Positions 8,131 to 13,243 of a stretch of 14,313 nucleotides of DNA are shown piece after piece. Source of the DNA: Dehalococcoidales bacterium. Lineage in GTDB: Bacteria > Chloroflexota > Dehalococcoidia > Dehalococcoidales > RBG-16-60-22. Location of the stretch: NCBI GenBank assembly GCA_030628245.1, contig DAOVRI010000019.1, forward strand, positions 1 to 14,313, in the 5' to 3' direction. Each line of letters begins with the position of its first letter. Position 1 is the first letter of the stretch. The position numbers and the translations under genes are program-made. The notes beneath the pieces are model-generated. The model was given only the letters and a program-made list of their open reading frames with translations, searched no databases and was not told where the DNA came from.

Positions 8131-8172
8131 CCGTCATTGCGAGCCCTTCCACTGAAGGACGAAGCAATCCGT
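8131..8172. repeat. Palindromic CATTGCGAG...GAAGCAAT intergenic repeat
   Basis: ATTGC (8136-8140) and GCAAT (8164-8168) form an outer inverted pair; CCTTC (8145-8149) and GAAGG (8154-8158) form an inner stem with loop CACT. The sequence type is a dispersed, non-coding palindromic repeat found between genes in many bacteria, including Dehalococcoidia. That attribution is from memory; only this copy lies in the window. Confidence 0.6.
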
Positions 8173-8196
8173 TGTTAGCTACCTCACCCCCTTAAT

Positions 8197-8239
8197 CCCC
8201 CTCTCCTTACGAGGTGTCAAAGGAGAGGGGGAGATTTTT
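8197..8239 (+). terminator. Intrinsic-terminator-like hairpin (12-bp stem) followed by T-run
   Basis: CCCCCTCTCCTT (8197-8208) pairs perfectly with AAGGAGAGGGGG (8220-8231) around an 11-base loop, followed by AGA and TTTTT (8235-8239). It could end transcripts from the NUDIX gene about 100 bases upstream. It may equally be part of a dispersed repeat; a related CCCCTCTCCT arm occurs at 10692-10701. Confidence 0.6.
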
Positions 8240-8241
8240 AT

Positions 8242-8266
8242 AAAAAGAGGGGCTGGCGCCCCTCTT
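8242..8266 (-). terminator. Minus-strand intrinsic-terminator-like hairpin
   Basis: AAGAGGGGC (8245-8253) pairs with GCCCCTCTT (8258-8266) around a TGGC loop. Read on the minus strand the stem runs into TTTTT, so it is well formed to stop leftward transcripts from the remnant at 9094-9252 or from the iron-sulfur flavoprotein gene. It shares the AT core 8235-8246 with the opposite-facing hairpin. Confidence 0.6.
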
Positions 8267-8311
8267 AAACACCCCGGCAGGTGAGTTTACATAATAGATG
8301 CACGAAAATTG

Positions 8312-8320
8312 TGGTATAAT
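8312..8320 (+). promoter_or_regulatory. Extended -10 promoter of the AT-rich membrane-protein gene
   Basis: TGG followed by TATAAT (8315-8320) is an extended -10 element. No -35 box stands at normal spacing; TTTACA at 8286-8291 is 23 bases away, too far. A start near 8327 would give a leader of about 34 bases. Confidence 0.5.
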
Positions 8321-8360
8321 GATGATGTGAAAACTAACATGGTAAAGAGTATGTAAGAAA

Positions 8361-9002
8361 ATGGGTGAAGTTCTCAATACAATTAAACGTCACTGGAAAG
8401 TATTGACCATTTTAGGTGCCTTCGTAGGCATTTGTTTCTTTTTAAACTGGGTATTTGATAACTACGGGCCAAATATTGCTTTGATGTGGTTAGCTATTTT
8501 CATAGCCGCTATTGCTGCAATAGCGGCTTTATGGTCATTAAAAACGACAAGGCATTCACTAGAGTTAACAAGAACCACGCAAAGACCATTTCTCAATGTT
8601 GAAGGCGATGTTACTTGTAAAATATATCCAAAAAGCATTGGACGCGTAATAGCTCGTATAAATAATAAAGGCGTCTTTCCAGCAGATGAAGTATCAACTT
8701 GTTGCGAAGTGCGTCGGATTAAGAACAGTAATGCTGTAGATAGGTTTTCTCTCCCGTTTGAAAATGAAAAAGAATATTATCCTTCCTACTGTTTCCCTGG
8801 TGACCATATACAATACTTCTTTGAAAAAGCAGGCATAGAGACAGAAATTGGAGACAAGTTAGAAGTTTATATTACTATTAAATACAGAAATAAGCTTACT
8901 AAGGAGAAGTACAAGACAATCAGAGCGTATTTAATGACATATTCCCCGGGGGACAGGAATGAGATATTACCTCCATACCCACAGGGAGATTATTGGGATT
9001 AA
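8361..9002 (+). CDS. Two-helix membrane protein of unknown function, AT-rich
   Basis: I do not recognise this 213-residue protein beyond its architecture. Two membrane helices lie at about 12-32 and 38-60, the second very Ala/Ile-rich, followed by a basic juxtamembrane stretch with LKTTRHSLELTRTTQRPFL. Proteins with paired N-terminal helices and a Thr/Arg-rich LxLTRxTQRPFL-type linker before a beta-rich domain are common hypothetical proteins in environmental bacteria. The remaining 140 residues look like one soluble beta-sandwich-like domain (VIARINNKGVFPADEV, LEVYITIKYRN) with three cysteines between about 86 and 145 (Cys86, an adjacent pair near 115, one near 144). Its codons are clearly more AT-rich than those of its neighbours, and it lies between repeats and a gene remnant, which suggests horizontal acquisition. 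The Shine-Dalgarno is weak. Confidence 0.7.
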   Translation: MGEVLNTIKRHWKVLTILGAFVGICFFLNWVFDNYGPNIALMWLAIFIAAIAAIAALWSLKTTRHSLELTRTTQRPFLNVEGDVTCKIYPKSIGRVIARINNKGVFPADEVSTCCEVRRIKNSNAVDRFSLPFENEKEYYPSYCFPGDHIQYFFEKAGIETEIGDKLEVYITIKYRNKLTKEKYKTIRAYLMTYSPGDRNEILPPYPQGDYWD

Positions 9003-9093
9003 CCACTTTACAAGCTGCATCTTTATATGAAGCCCTGAAATCGAAATCTGAGCGCCTTGGCAATATTTTCCGGGGGAAATTACGCGGTAACGC
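9003..9093. other. Non-coding stretch downstream of the membrane-protein gene
   Basis: I see no gene, strong hairpin or promoter here. It separates the AT-rich gene from the methyltransferase remnant. Together with 9094-9404 it forms a 402-base interval without an intact gene. Confidence 0.5.
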
Positions 9094-9252
9094 TTATTTT
9101 GAAGGTTTTATCCTTTTCCTGCGGAGTCGCGGAAAGTACATGGGAACATCCCGCATGTATTGTTTATACTCATCGCCGAACCGCGCCAGCAGCATCCTCT
9201 CTTCATAGCGCGAGATGTAATGCGACTGGCAATCCGACCTGACTGAATTATG
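9094..9252 (-). pseudogene. 3' remnant of an isoprenylcysteine carboxyl methyltransferase (ICMT)/PEMT-like gene
   Basis: In this minus-strand frame 52 codons are open up to a TAA (9094-9096), with a TGA directly upstream (9253-9255) and no start codon before the conserved part. The translation contains YEERMLLARFGDEYKQYM followed by RDVPMYFPRLRR. This matches the C-terminal signature of the ICMT/phospholipid-methyltransferase family (EExxLxxxFGxEYxxYxxxVPxxxPR), normally preceded by several membrane helices that are missing here. Homology is clear for about 9097-9207. The remnant shows a 5' truncation rather than a frameshift, since nothing like the membrane part is seen upstream. A short functional protein is unlikely. 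The family call is by eye. Confidence 0.6.
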
Positions 9253-9255
9253 TCA

Positions 9256-9404
9256 ACCCTGAAAAGCTCAAAACTTAGGGGCGCACAATATATGTTATGT
9301 AGTGTTACCCACGCATGGAGATGATTTAACATAATAATAACGGTGCTCCCCTGCTCATTTATCCCGTCGTTTTTTTAAAAATCATACGTTAAGTTTTTAC
9401 GAAA
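9256..9404. other. Intergenic stretch without a recognisable gene
   Basis: AT-rich sequence between the methyltransferase remnant and the end of the iron-sulfur flavoprotein gene. No convincing terminator was seen for the flavoprotein gene here; the first good minus-strand terminator is at 8242-8266. Confidence 0.5.
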
Positions 9405-9974
9405 TTATCCGCCGAGTTTTTTCACCATCTCCACGACTTCCTGGCCGGTGGCGCGGGCTTCCTCCAGCGCCGTCATGCCGATGTTGGCCCCCTCACTTGT
9501 TTTCACGTCGCCCTTTTCGCGTCCGTAGCCGATGGCTCCCCGCACCGGCACCATACCCTGGGACATGAACCAGCCGTAGAGCTGCACGCGGGTCTGTCCG
9601 GCGCCAACCTTCCTTAACGCAAGCACCGGCGCCGCCACCTTACCGTTAAGCGGCCTGTCCCTCAGGTAACAGAAGGTCCTGTCGATAATCGCCTTGGCCT
9701 GGGCCGTATAGCTGTGGAAATATACCGGCGTCCCGAAGAGTATCGCGTCCGCCTCCTCCATCTTCTTGTAAAGCGACTGCATATCGTCCTTTATCTTGCA
9801 GGAGCCCGTCTGAAAGCAGCTGTGACAGCCGTCACACCCGGCTATGGTCTTATCGTAAACCAGGAATATATCCGTTTCCGCCCCAGCCTCGCGTGCCGCC
9901 GCCAGCGCCTCTTCCACCATTATCTCGGTATTACCCCCTTTGCGGGGACTGCCGACGATTCCTAAAACCTTCAT
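9405..9974 (-). CDS. Isf-like iron-sulfur flavoprotein (NADPH-dependent FMN reductase family)
   Basis: A 189-residue flavodoxin-fold protein. GSPRKGGNTE (8-17) is the FMN-phosphate loop, and FGTPVYFHSYTAQAKAIIDR (80-99) is the second flavin-contact region. Cys47, Cys50, Cys53 and Cys59 form C-x2-C-x2-C-x5-C, the compact [4Fe-4S] motif of the archaeal Isf iron-sulfur flavoproteins, which transfer electrons from ferredoxin and are implicated in handling O2 or peroxide in anaerobes. The redox partner here is unknown. ATG 9974 is chosen because AAAGGAGG (minus strand, about 9981-9988) lies six bases upstream and the protein then begins at the flavodoxin strand MKVLGIVGSP; the open frame extends further to 10028 but has no support. 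It is transcribed divergently from the gene at 10127, with possible shared control. Confidence 0.87.
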   Translation of the reverse strand: MKVLGIVGSPRKGGNTEIMVEEALAAAREAGAETDIFLVYDKTIAGCDGCHSCFQTGSCKIKDDMQSLYKKMEEADAILFGTPVYFHSYTAQAKAIIDRTFCYLRDRPLNGKVAAPVLALRKVGAGQTRVQLYGWFMSQGMVPVRGAIGYGREKGDVKTSEGANIGMTALEEARATGQEVVEMVKKLGG

Positions 9975-9999
9975 GGGACACCTCCTTTGCTCATCAAGT

Positions 10000-10028
10000 A
10001 GTATATTCAGTCGGACTCTGATATGCAA
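10000..10028 (-). promoter_or_regulatory. Probable promoter of the iron-sulfur flavoprotein gene
   Basis: On the minus strand TTGCAT (10023-10028) is followed after 17 bases by TATACT (10000-10005), a good -10 box with a weak -35 box. Transcription would start near 9993, just before the ribosome site. The 11-bp repeats lie 20 bases upstream of the -35 box. Confidence 0.5.
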
Positions 10029-10047
10029 CCCGCGGGCCGCGCTTTAT

Positions 10048-10080
10048 GAAACCTTAATCAAACCTTTATCAAACCTTAAT
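10048..10080. promoter_or_regulatory. Three tandem 11-bp repeats: probable response-regulator operator
   Basis: Units GAAACCTTAAT (10048-10058), CAAACCTTTAT (10059-10069) and CAAACCTTAAT (10070-10080) follow each other without a gap, with a possible decayed fourth unit at 10081-10091. On the minus strand each unit reads ATWAAGGTTTS. One-helical-turn spacing is typical of OmpR/PhoB-family regulators, and TTAAGGTT resembles the half-site of BasR/PmrA boxes (TTAAnnTTnnn repeated). The array is in the divergent intergenic region and ends just upstream of the -35 position of the gene at 10127. The identity of the regulator is inference. Confidence 0.6.
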
Positions 10081-10111
10081 AAAATTTATCCGCCGTGGCG
10101 GCAGGCTCGAT

Positions 10112-10117
10112 TATAAT
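10112..10117 (+). promoter_or_regulatory. -10 box next to the start codon (leaderless or near-leaderless mRNA)
   Basis: A perfect TATAAT ends nine bases before ATG 10127, and no -35 box stands at 10089-10094, where the repeats approach instead. Transcription would begin at about 10124-10127, so the mRNA would have almost no leader, in line with the absence of a Shine-Dalgarno. Confidence 0.5.
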
Positions 10118-10126
10118 AGTAACGGT

Positions 10127-10540
10127 ATGGGTAGTTTCAGCGGGGGAATCTTTAAGATTCTCACTTTTATTTTCATTACTATGGCGGTCCTGGCGACATT
10201 GCCCCGGCTCAGTCCGGTTATCTTCCCCGCTCTGTCGGGACCATCGCCGACCTTCGACTGCGATGACGGCACCCTCGAAATGTACCGGCACTTTGACAGC
10301 CTGGGGATTGAGTCCACGCCGATTGTGGGCAACCTGGACATGTCCGGCGAAGAGTACATGGAAAGCAACCACGTCTGGCTGATGGTGAAATCCGGCGATA
10401 AGAATATCGCTTACGACTGGGGAATCCCCCGCTTTGACCGCCAGCACTACGAAGGCTATACCATCAGCCTCGACTACCTCCTGTACGCCGTGGCAGAGGA
10501 TAAGAAAGGCGCCGATTTACTGGCTTCGGCGGAATATTAG
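10127..10540 (+). CDS. Small membrane-anchored protein with a transglutaminase-like Cys-His-Asp pattern
   Basis: A 137-residue protein. Residues 8-35 form one hydrophobic segment (uncleaved anchor or signal peptide), so the rest is probably outside the membrane. The remainder resembles a minimal transglutaminase-like core: Cys45 in FDCDDGTLEMYRHFDSLGI, His82 in NHVWLMV, and Asp97 in AYDWGIP. This has the order and rough spacing (37 and 15 residues) of the Cys-His-Asp triad, and the GI...PIVGNL stretch resembles the strand after the Cys helix. The family call is by eye and moderate; peptidase, amidase or crosslinking activity, or none, are all possible. No Shine-Dalgarno is seen, and the -10 box nearly abuts the ATG. 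It ends just before the tRNA gene on the other strand. Confidence 0.6.
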   Translation: MGSFSGGIFKILTFIFITMAVLATLPRLSPVIFPALSGPSPTFDCDDGTLEMYRHFDSLGIESTPIVGNLDMSGEEYMESNHVWLMVKSGDKNIAYDWGIPRFDRQHYEGYTISLDYLLYAVAEDKKGADLLASAEY

Positions 10541-10554
10541 CTACGACTTTATAG

Positions 10555-10626
10555 TGGGCTCGGCAGGATTCGAACCTGCGATCAACCGGTTATGAGCCGG
10601 CCGCTCTGCCGCTGAGCTACGAGCCC
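10555..10626 (-). tRNA. tRNA-Met (CAT anticodon), elongator type
   Basis: Read on the minus strand: acceptor arm GGGCTCG/CGAGCCC, D stem GCTC/GAGC, anticodon loop CTCATAA between GCCGG and CCGGT, and T arm GCAGG-TTCGAAT-CCTGC. With discriminator A the length is 72 bases; CCA is not encoded. The G1:C72 pair rules out the initiator tRNA, which has a 1:72 mismatch. A tRNA-Ile2, in which TilS changes the CAT anticodon to lysidine, cannot be fully excluded by eye. The gene has its own promoter at 10642-10670. Confidence 0.93.
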
Positions 10627-10641
10627 CTGCTCGCCTCACCT

Positions 10642-10670
10642 ATTTTACCTCGATCGACTCCCAATATCAA
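10642..10670 (-). promoter_or_regulatory. Promoter of the tRNA gene
   Basis: On the minus strand TTGATA (10665-10670) is followed after exactly 17 bases by TAAAAT (10642-10647). The tRNA's first base is at 10626, giving a short leader of about 9 bases from a start near 10635. Confidence 0.65.
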
Positions 10671-10755
10671 GAGAAAACCGTGCTTCATCTTCCCCTCTCC
10701 TGCCGGCAAGAACTGAGATTATAAGGTAGGAGAGGAGCCGGTGGTGAGGTAAAAT
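10642..10755. repeat. 114-bp segment bounded by 10-bp perfect inverted repeats with an internal hairpin
   Basis: ATTTTACCTC (10642-10651) and GAGGTAAAAT (10746-10755) are exact inverted copies. Inside, CCTCTCCT (10694-10701) pairs with AGGAGAGG (10728-10735). It could be a small mobile or palindromic element, though no target-site duplication is visible and the left copy coincides with the tRNA promoter's -10 box. The inner arm shares CCCCTCTCCT with the hairpin at 8197. Confidence 0.3.
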
Positions 10756-10793
10756 TGTCGCTAATATATTATGTCAACTATTCACCCTGCCGT

Positions 10794-10822
10794 TTGAATT
10801 ACACTCATATTAATAGTAATAT
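10794..10822 (+). promoter_or_regulatory. Candidate promoter of the small Cys protein-livG pair
   Basis: TTGAAT (10794-10799) and TAATAT (10817-10822) are 17 bases apart, with an expected start near 10829. After that point the first in-frame start codon is ATG 10860. Confidence 0.4.
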
Positions 10823-10859
10823 AGGTAAAGCAAACAGAACGGGAGACGTAGCTTTAGGC

Positions 10860-11105
10860 ATGGCCGACTGGGAAATTACCGCAACGACTATTTATTGTGA
10901 CGCTGTTGACGATGAAGTAACGTTGATGGTTTACGGTGACGGCACGGTGAGATGTACCGGCCACCAGAAGTATGCCAGACCCGATAAAGAAACGGCCAGG
11001 GAAATGAAAAAGAAAAGCCAGCAGTCGGGCAAGCAGCTCGGCTGTTCGGGACTCGATTGCCCCAGAGTGGTTCAATACCGGGACAGTTTGCTGGGTGAGA
11101 AGTGA
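10860..11105 (+). CDS. Small four-cysteine protein of unknown function, overlapping livG
   Basis: An 81-residue protein beginning MADWEITATTIYCDAVDDEV. I do not recognise a family. Cys13, Cys32, Cys62 and Cys67 include a Cys-x4-Cys pair (CSGLDC) near the end and could bind zinc or an iron-sulfur cluster; this is inference. Residues 5-35 look like beta strands (EVTLMVYGDGTVRCTG), followed by a charged helix, DKETAREMKKK. ATG 10860 is chosen because the frame upstream reads unlike protein and contains the promoter; GGGAGA (10841-10846) is a ribosome site at rather long spacing. Its TGA overlaps the livG GTG by four bases (GTGA), so the two genes are translationally coupled. The proximity suggests a role with the transporter but does not prove it. 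Confidence 0.7.
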   Translation: MADWEITATTIYCDAVDDEVTLMVYGDGTVRCTGHQKYARPDKETAREMKKKSQQSGKQLGCSGLDCPRVVQYRDSLLGEK

Positions 11106-11953
11106 CGATATCAGATAAAGAAAACACTGAAATAAACAGCCCTAACGGGGCCAAGATAAAGATTGAAAACGTCTCTCTTTCCTTCGGCGGCGTCAGGTCT
11201 CTGATTGATATCGACGTTGATATCGGGGATAGAGAAATCCTGGCTATCATCGGGCCCAACGGCGCCGGTAAGACCTGCCTGCTGAACTGCATCAGCGGTT
11301 TTTACAAGCCGCAGCAGGGTGATATCTATTTTGAGGGCAGGAGAATCACCCGCATCCGACCCAACAGAGCCGCCAGGATGGGTCTTGCCCGGACCTTCCA
11401 GAACATCGAGCTGTATACCGGACTGAGCACCCTGGACAACATTATGGCCGCCCGGCATGTCCTGATGAAACAGAACGCGCTGAGCAGCGCCCTCTATTAC
11501 GGGTGGGCCCATAAGGAAGAAATCACCCACCGTAAGACCGTGGAAGACATCATCGATTTCCTGGAGATAGAGCCGATTCGCAAGAAGACGGTCGGCATGC
11601 TTCCCTACGGAATGCGCAAACGGGTGGAACTGGGCAGAGCCCTGGCCCTGGAACCGAAGGTCTTATTGCTTGACGAACCCATGGCGGGTATGAACCTCGA
11701 GGAGAAGGAAGATATCGCCCGCTTTATCATCGATATCTTTGAAGGTCAGGGTGTCACCTACCCGGATACCCCCGTGCTGCGGGATGGCGTCAGCTGTATC
11801 GTTCTCGTCGAGCATGACATGGGGGTGGTCATGGATATTGCCGACAGGATTGTCGTTCTCGACTTTGGCCGCAAGATTGCCGAGGGCACTCCGGACGAGA
11901 TTAAAAACAACCCGGAGGTTATCGCCGCCTATCTCGGCGAGGAGAAAAAGTAG
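11102..11953 (+). CDS. livG: Branched-chain-amino-acid-type ABC transporter ATPase LivG
   Basis: One of the two ATPases of a Liv-type (HAAT) importer, peripheral at the inner face of the membrane. It contains Walker A GPNGAGKT (51-58), Q-loop Gln100 in RTFQNIELY, signature LPYGM (167-171), Walker B LLLDEP (188-193) and H-loop His238 in VEHDM. The signature differs from the usual LSxGQ of LivG by Pro for Ser and Met for Gln, and residues 216-231 (GQGVTYPDTPVLRDGV) form an insertion before the H-loop strand; I believe both are features of the subfamily found with acyl-CoA ligase genes. It starts at GTG 11102, overlapping the small Cys-protein gene. It converges with the minus-strand ligase gene; only 12 bases separate their ends, with no clear terminator. 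Confidence 0.93.
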   Translation: MTISDKENTEINSPNGAKIKIENVSLSFGGVRSLIDIDVDIGDREILAIIGPNGAGKTCLLNCISGFYKPQQGDIYFEGRRITRIRPNRAARMGLARTFQNIELYTGLSTLDNIMAARHVLMKQNALSSALYYGWAHKEEITHRKTVEDIIDFLEIEPIRKKTVGMLPYGMRKRVELGRALALEPKVLLLDEPMAGMNLEEKEDIARFIIDIFEGQGVTYPDTPVLRDGVSCIVLVEHDMGVVMDIADRIVVLDFGRKIAEGTPDEIKNNPEVIAAYLGEEKK

Positions 11954-11965
11954 CCGGCGCTTGCT

Positions 11966-13243
11966 TTATTCCCACTTCCTCTCGTCAACTATTCCCTGTT
12001 TCTCCTCCGGGATGCTGTCCTGCACTACGAATTCAATTTTGTCTATCTTGATGCGGCAGGTGTCCTGGAATTTTTTGTTAATGCCTTCGGTAAGCTTTGC
12101 CTTATCCGCACTTGTGTCTTTCAACTCGACTTTGAGGGTCATTTCATCGCGGTGCTGGCGCCGCCCGACGACTAGCTGGTGTCTGGCAACCTGGCTGAAG
12201 CTCATAATCACCTGCTCCGCCTGCCTGGCCACGACGAACATGCCCCTTACCTTGACCGCGTCCCCTGCCCTGCCGACGATACCGGTAATGCGACTGGCGG
12301 TCCGACCGCACGAACAGGGTTCGGTGATATATGAGGACAGGTCTCCCGTCCCGAAGCGGATGAGTCCCCAGTTTTTATTAAAAAGCTGAGTGGTGACAAT
12401 TTCACCAATCTCGCCGGGTCCCAGCTGTTTCCCCGTCTCGGGGTCGACTATCTCCGTAACGTACTCGTCCATGAGGTGCATGCCGGACTTCTGGTGGCAC
12501 TCGTAAGCGATGGCCCCGCCCGGCTCGGTCACGGCATAGGCCTGGTATGTGTCGATATCGTAGTCTCCCTCGAAGGTCTTCCTTAGTGAAGGTGGGAGCA
12601 TCTCGCCGGTGAACCAGGCGCGCTTTAGATAAAAATCGCGTTTCAGGTTGTAGTTCATTTCCTCAGCCCGCTTGATAACGGTCATCAGAAAGCTGGGCGT
12701 GCCCACGAAGCCGGTGACTTTAAGGTCTTTCATTATTTGTATCTGGAGGTCGGTATTGCCGGTGCCGGCCACGACCACCGTCGCCCCGCAGTCGCGTATG
12801 GCCTCGTGAAACAGGATACCCGCCGGGGACATGTGGTAGGTGAAGGTGTTGACAACCACGTCGCCCTTTCTGAATCCGGCCGCCCAGAACGACCTGGCGA
12901 ACCACTTGATGCTGGAAGGTTGAATTTCGTAAATCGGGCCGGGGGAAATAAAGACACGCTCGATATCTTCGGGGGGTATGGCGGCAACCCCGCCATAGGG
13001 CAGGTTTGCCTTCTGCATATCCACCAGGTCGGTCTTACGGGTAACGGGTAGCTTTTCCAGGTCTTTTACCGTACGAATCTGGTCGGGGCTGATTCCGGCA
13101 CGGTCGAACAGTTTTTTCACGGCGGGGGCATATTTGTAAACATGGTTGATGTGCTCTATCAGTTTCCTGTTGAGGTGTTTCTCCCGGGCTGCCGGCGACA
13201 TCGTTTCCAGTTCGTCAAAGTACTCGTCCTTCTTTACAGCCAT
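11966..13243 (-). CDS. PaaK-like AMP-forming acyl-CoA ligase (phenylacetate-CoA ligase family)
   Basis: Activates a carboxylic acid to its CoA thioester through an acyl-AMP; cytosolic. The 425 residues are near PaaK length. Motifs are AYAVTEPGG (236-243), the nucleotide-ribose motif RFGTGDLSSY with Asp301, CSCGR (310-314), GRAGDAVKVRGMFV, and a C-terminal IPEEKQGIVDERKW with a candidate catalytic Lys. The usual phosphate loop SSGTTGKP is replaced by VFISPGPIYEI near 97-107, as in a PaaK subgroup; catalysis may differ. The substrate is unknown: phenylacetate-like, aromatic or short organic acids are possible. The start overlaps the livF stop by 10 bases, and AGAGGAG precedes the ATG, so translation is coupled to livF. 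Context suggests it activates what the Liv transporter brings in. Confidence 0.85.
   Translation of the reverse strand: MAVKKDEYFDELETMSPAAREKHLNRKLIEHINHVYKYAPAVKKLFDRAGISPDQIRTVKDLEKLPVTRKTDLVDMQKANLPYGGVAAIPPEDIERVFISPGPIYEIQPSSIKWFARSFWAAGFRKGDVVVNTFTYHMSPAGILFHEAIRDCGATVVVAGTGNTDLQIQIMKDLKVTGFVGTPSFLMTVIKRAEEMNYNLKRDFYLKRAWFTGEMLPPSLRKTFEGDYDIDTYQAYAVTEPGGAIAYECHQKSGMHLMDEYVTEIVDPETGKQLGPGEIGEIVTTQLFNKNWGLIRFGTGDLSSYITEPCSCGRTASRITGIVGRAGDAVKVRGMFVVARQAEQVIMSFSQVARHQLVVGRRQHRDEMTLKVELKDTSADKAKLTEGINKKFQDTCRIKIDKIEFVVQDSIPEEKQGIVDERKWE

Noticed and set aside
8993..9332. Small open frames on both strands after the membrane-protein gene
   Set aside because: No start signals or family resemblance. 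The only supported coding trace here is the methyltransferase remnant in a different minus-strand frame.
9975..10028. Upstream extension of the iron-sulfur flavoprotein start
   Set aside because: The extra 18 residues do not resemble protein and cover the promoter and the AAAGGAGG ribosome site of ATG 9974.
10048..10080. CRISPR-like array
   Set aside because: The 11-bp units follow directly with no spacers, and no cas gene is present; an operator fits better.
10555..10626. Initiator tRNA (fMet)
   Set aside because: The acceptor stem has a G1:C72 pair, whereas bacterial initiators have a mismatch there.
10755..10859. Upstream TTG start for the small cysteine protein
   Set aside because: The added residues look non-coding and span the candidate promoter and ribosome site; ATG 10860 begins the well-behaved part.
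11739..12389. Plus-strand open frame of 216 codons bridging the livG end and the ligase gene
   Set aside because: It overlaps motif-bearing regions of both genes in other frames and translates to Ser/Arg-rich sequence with no recognisable fold.
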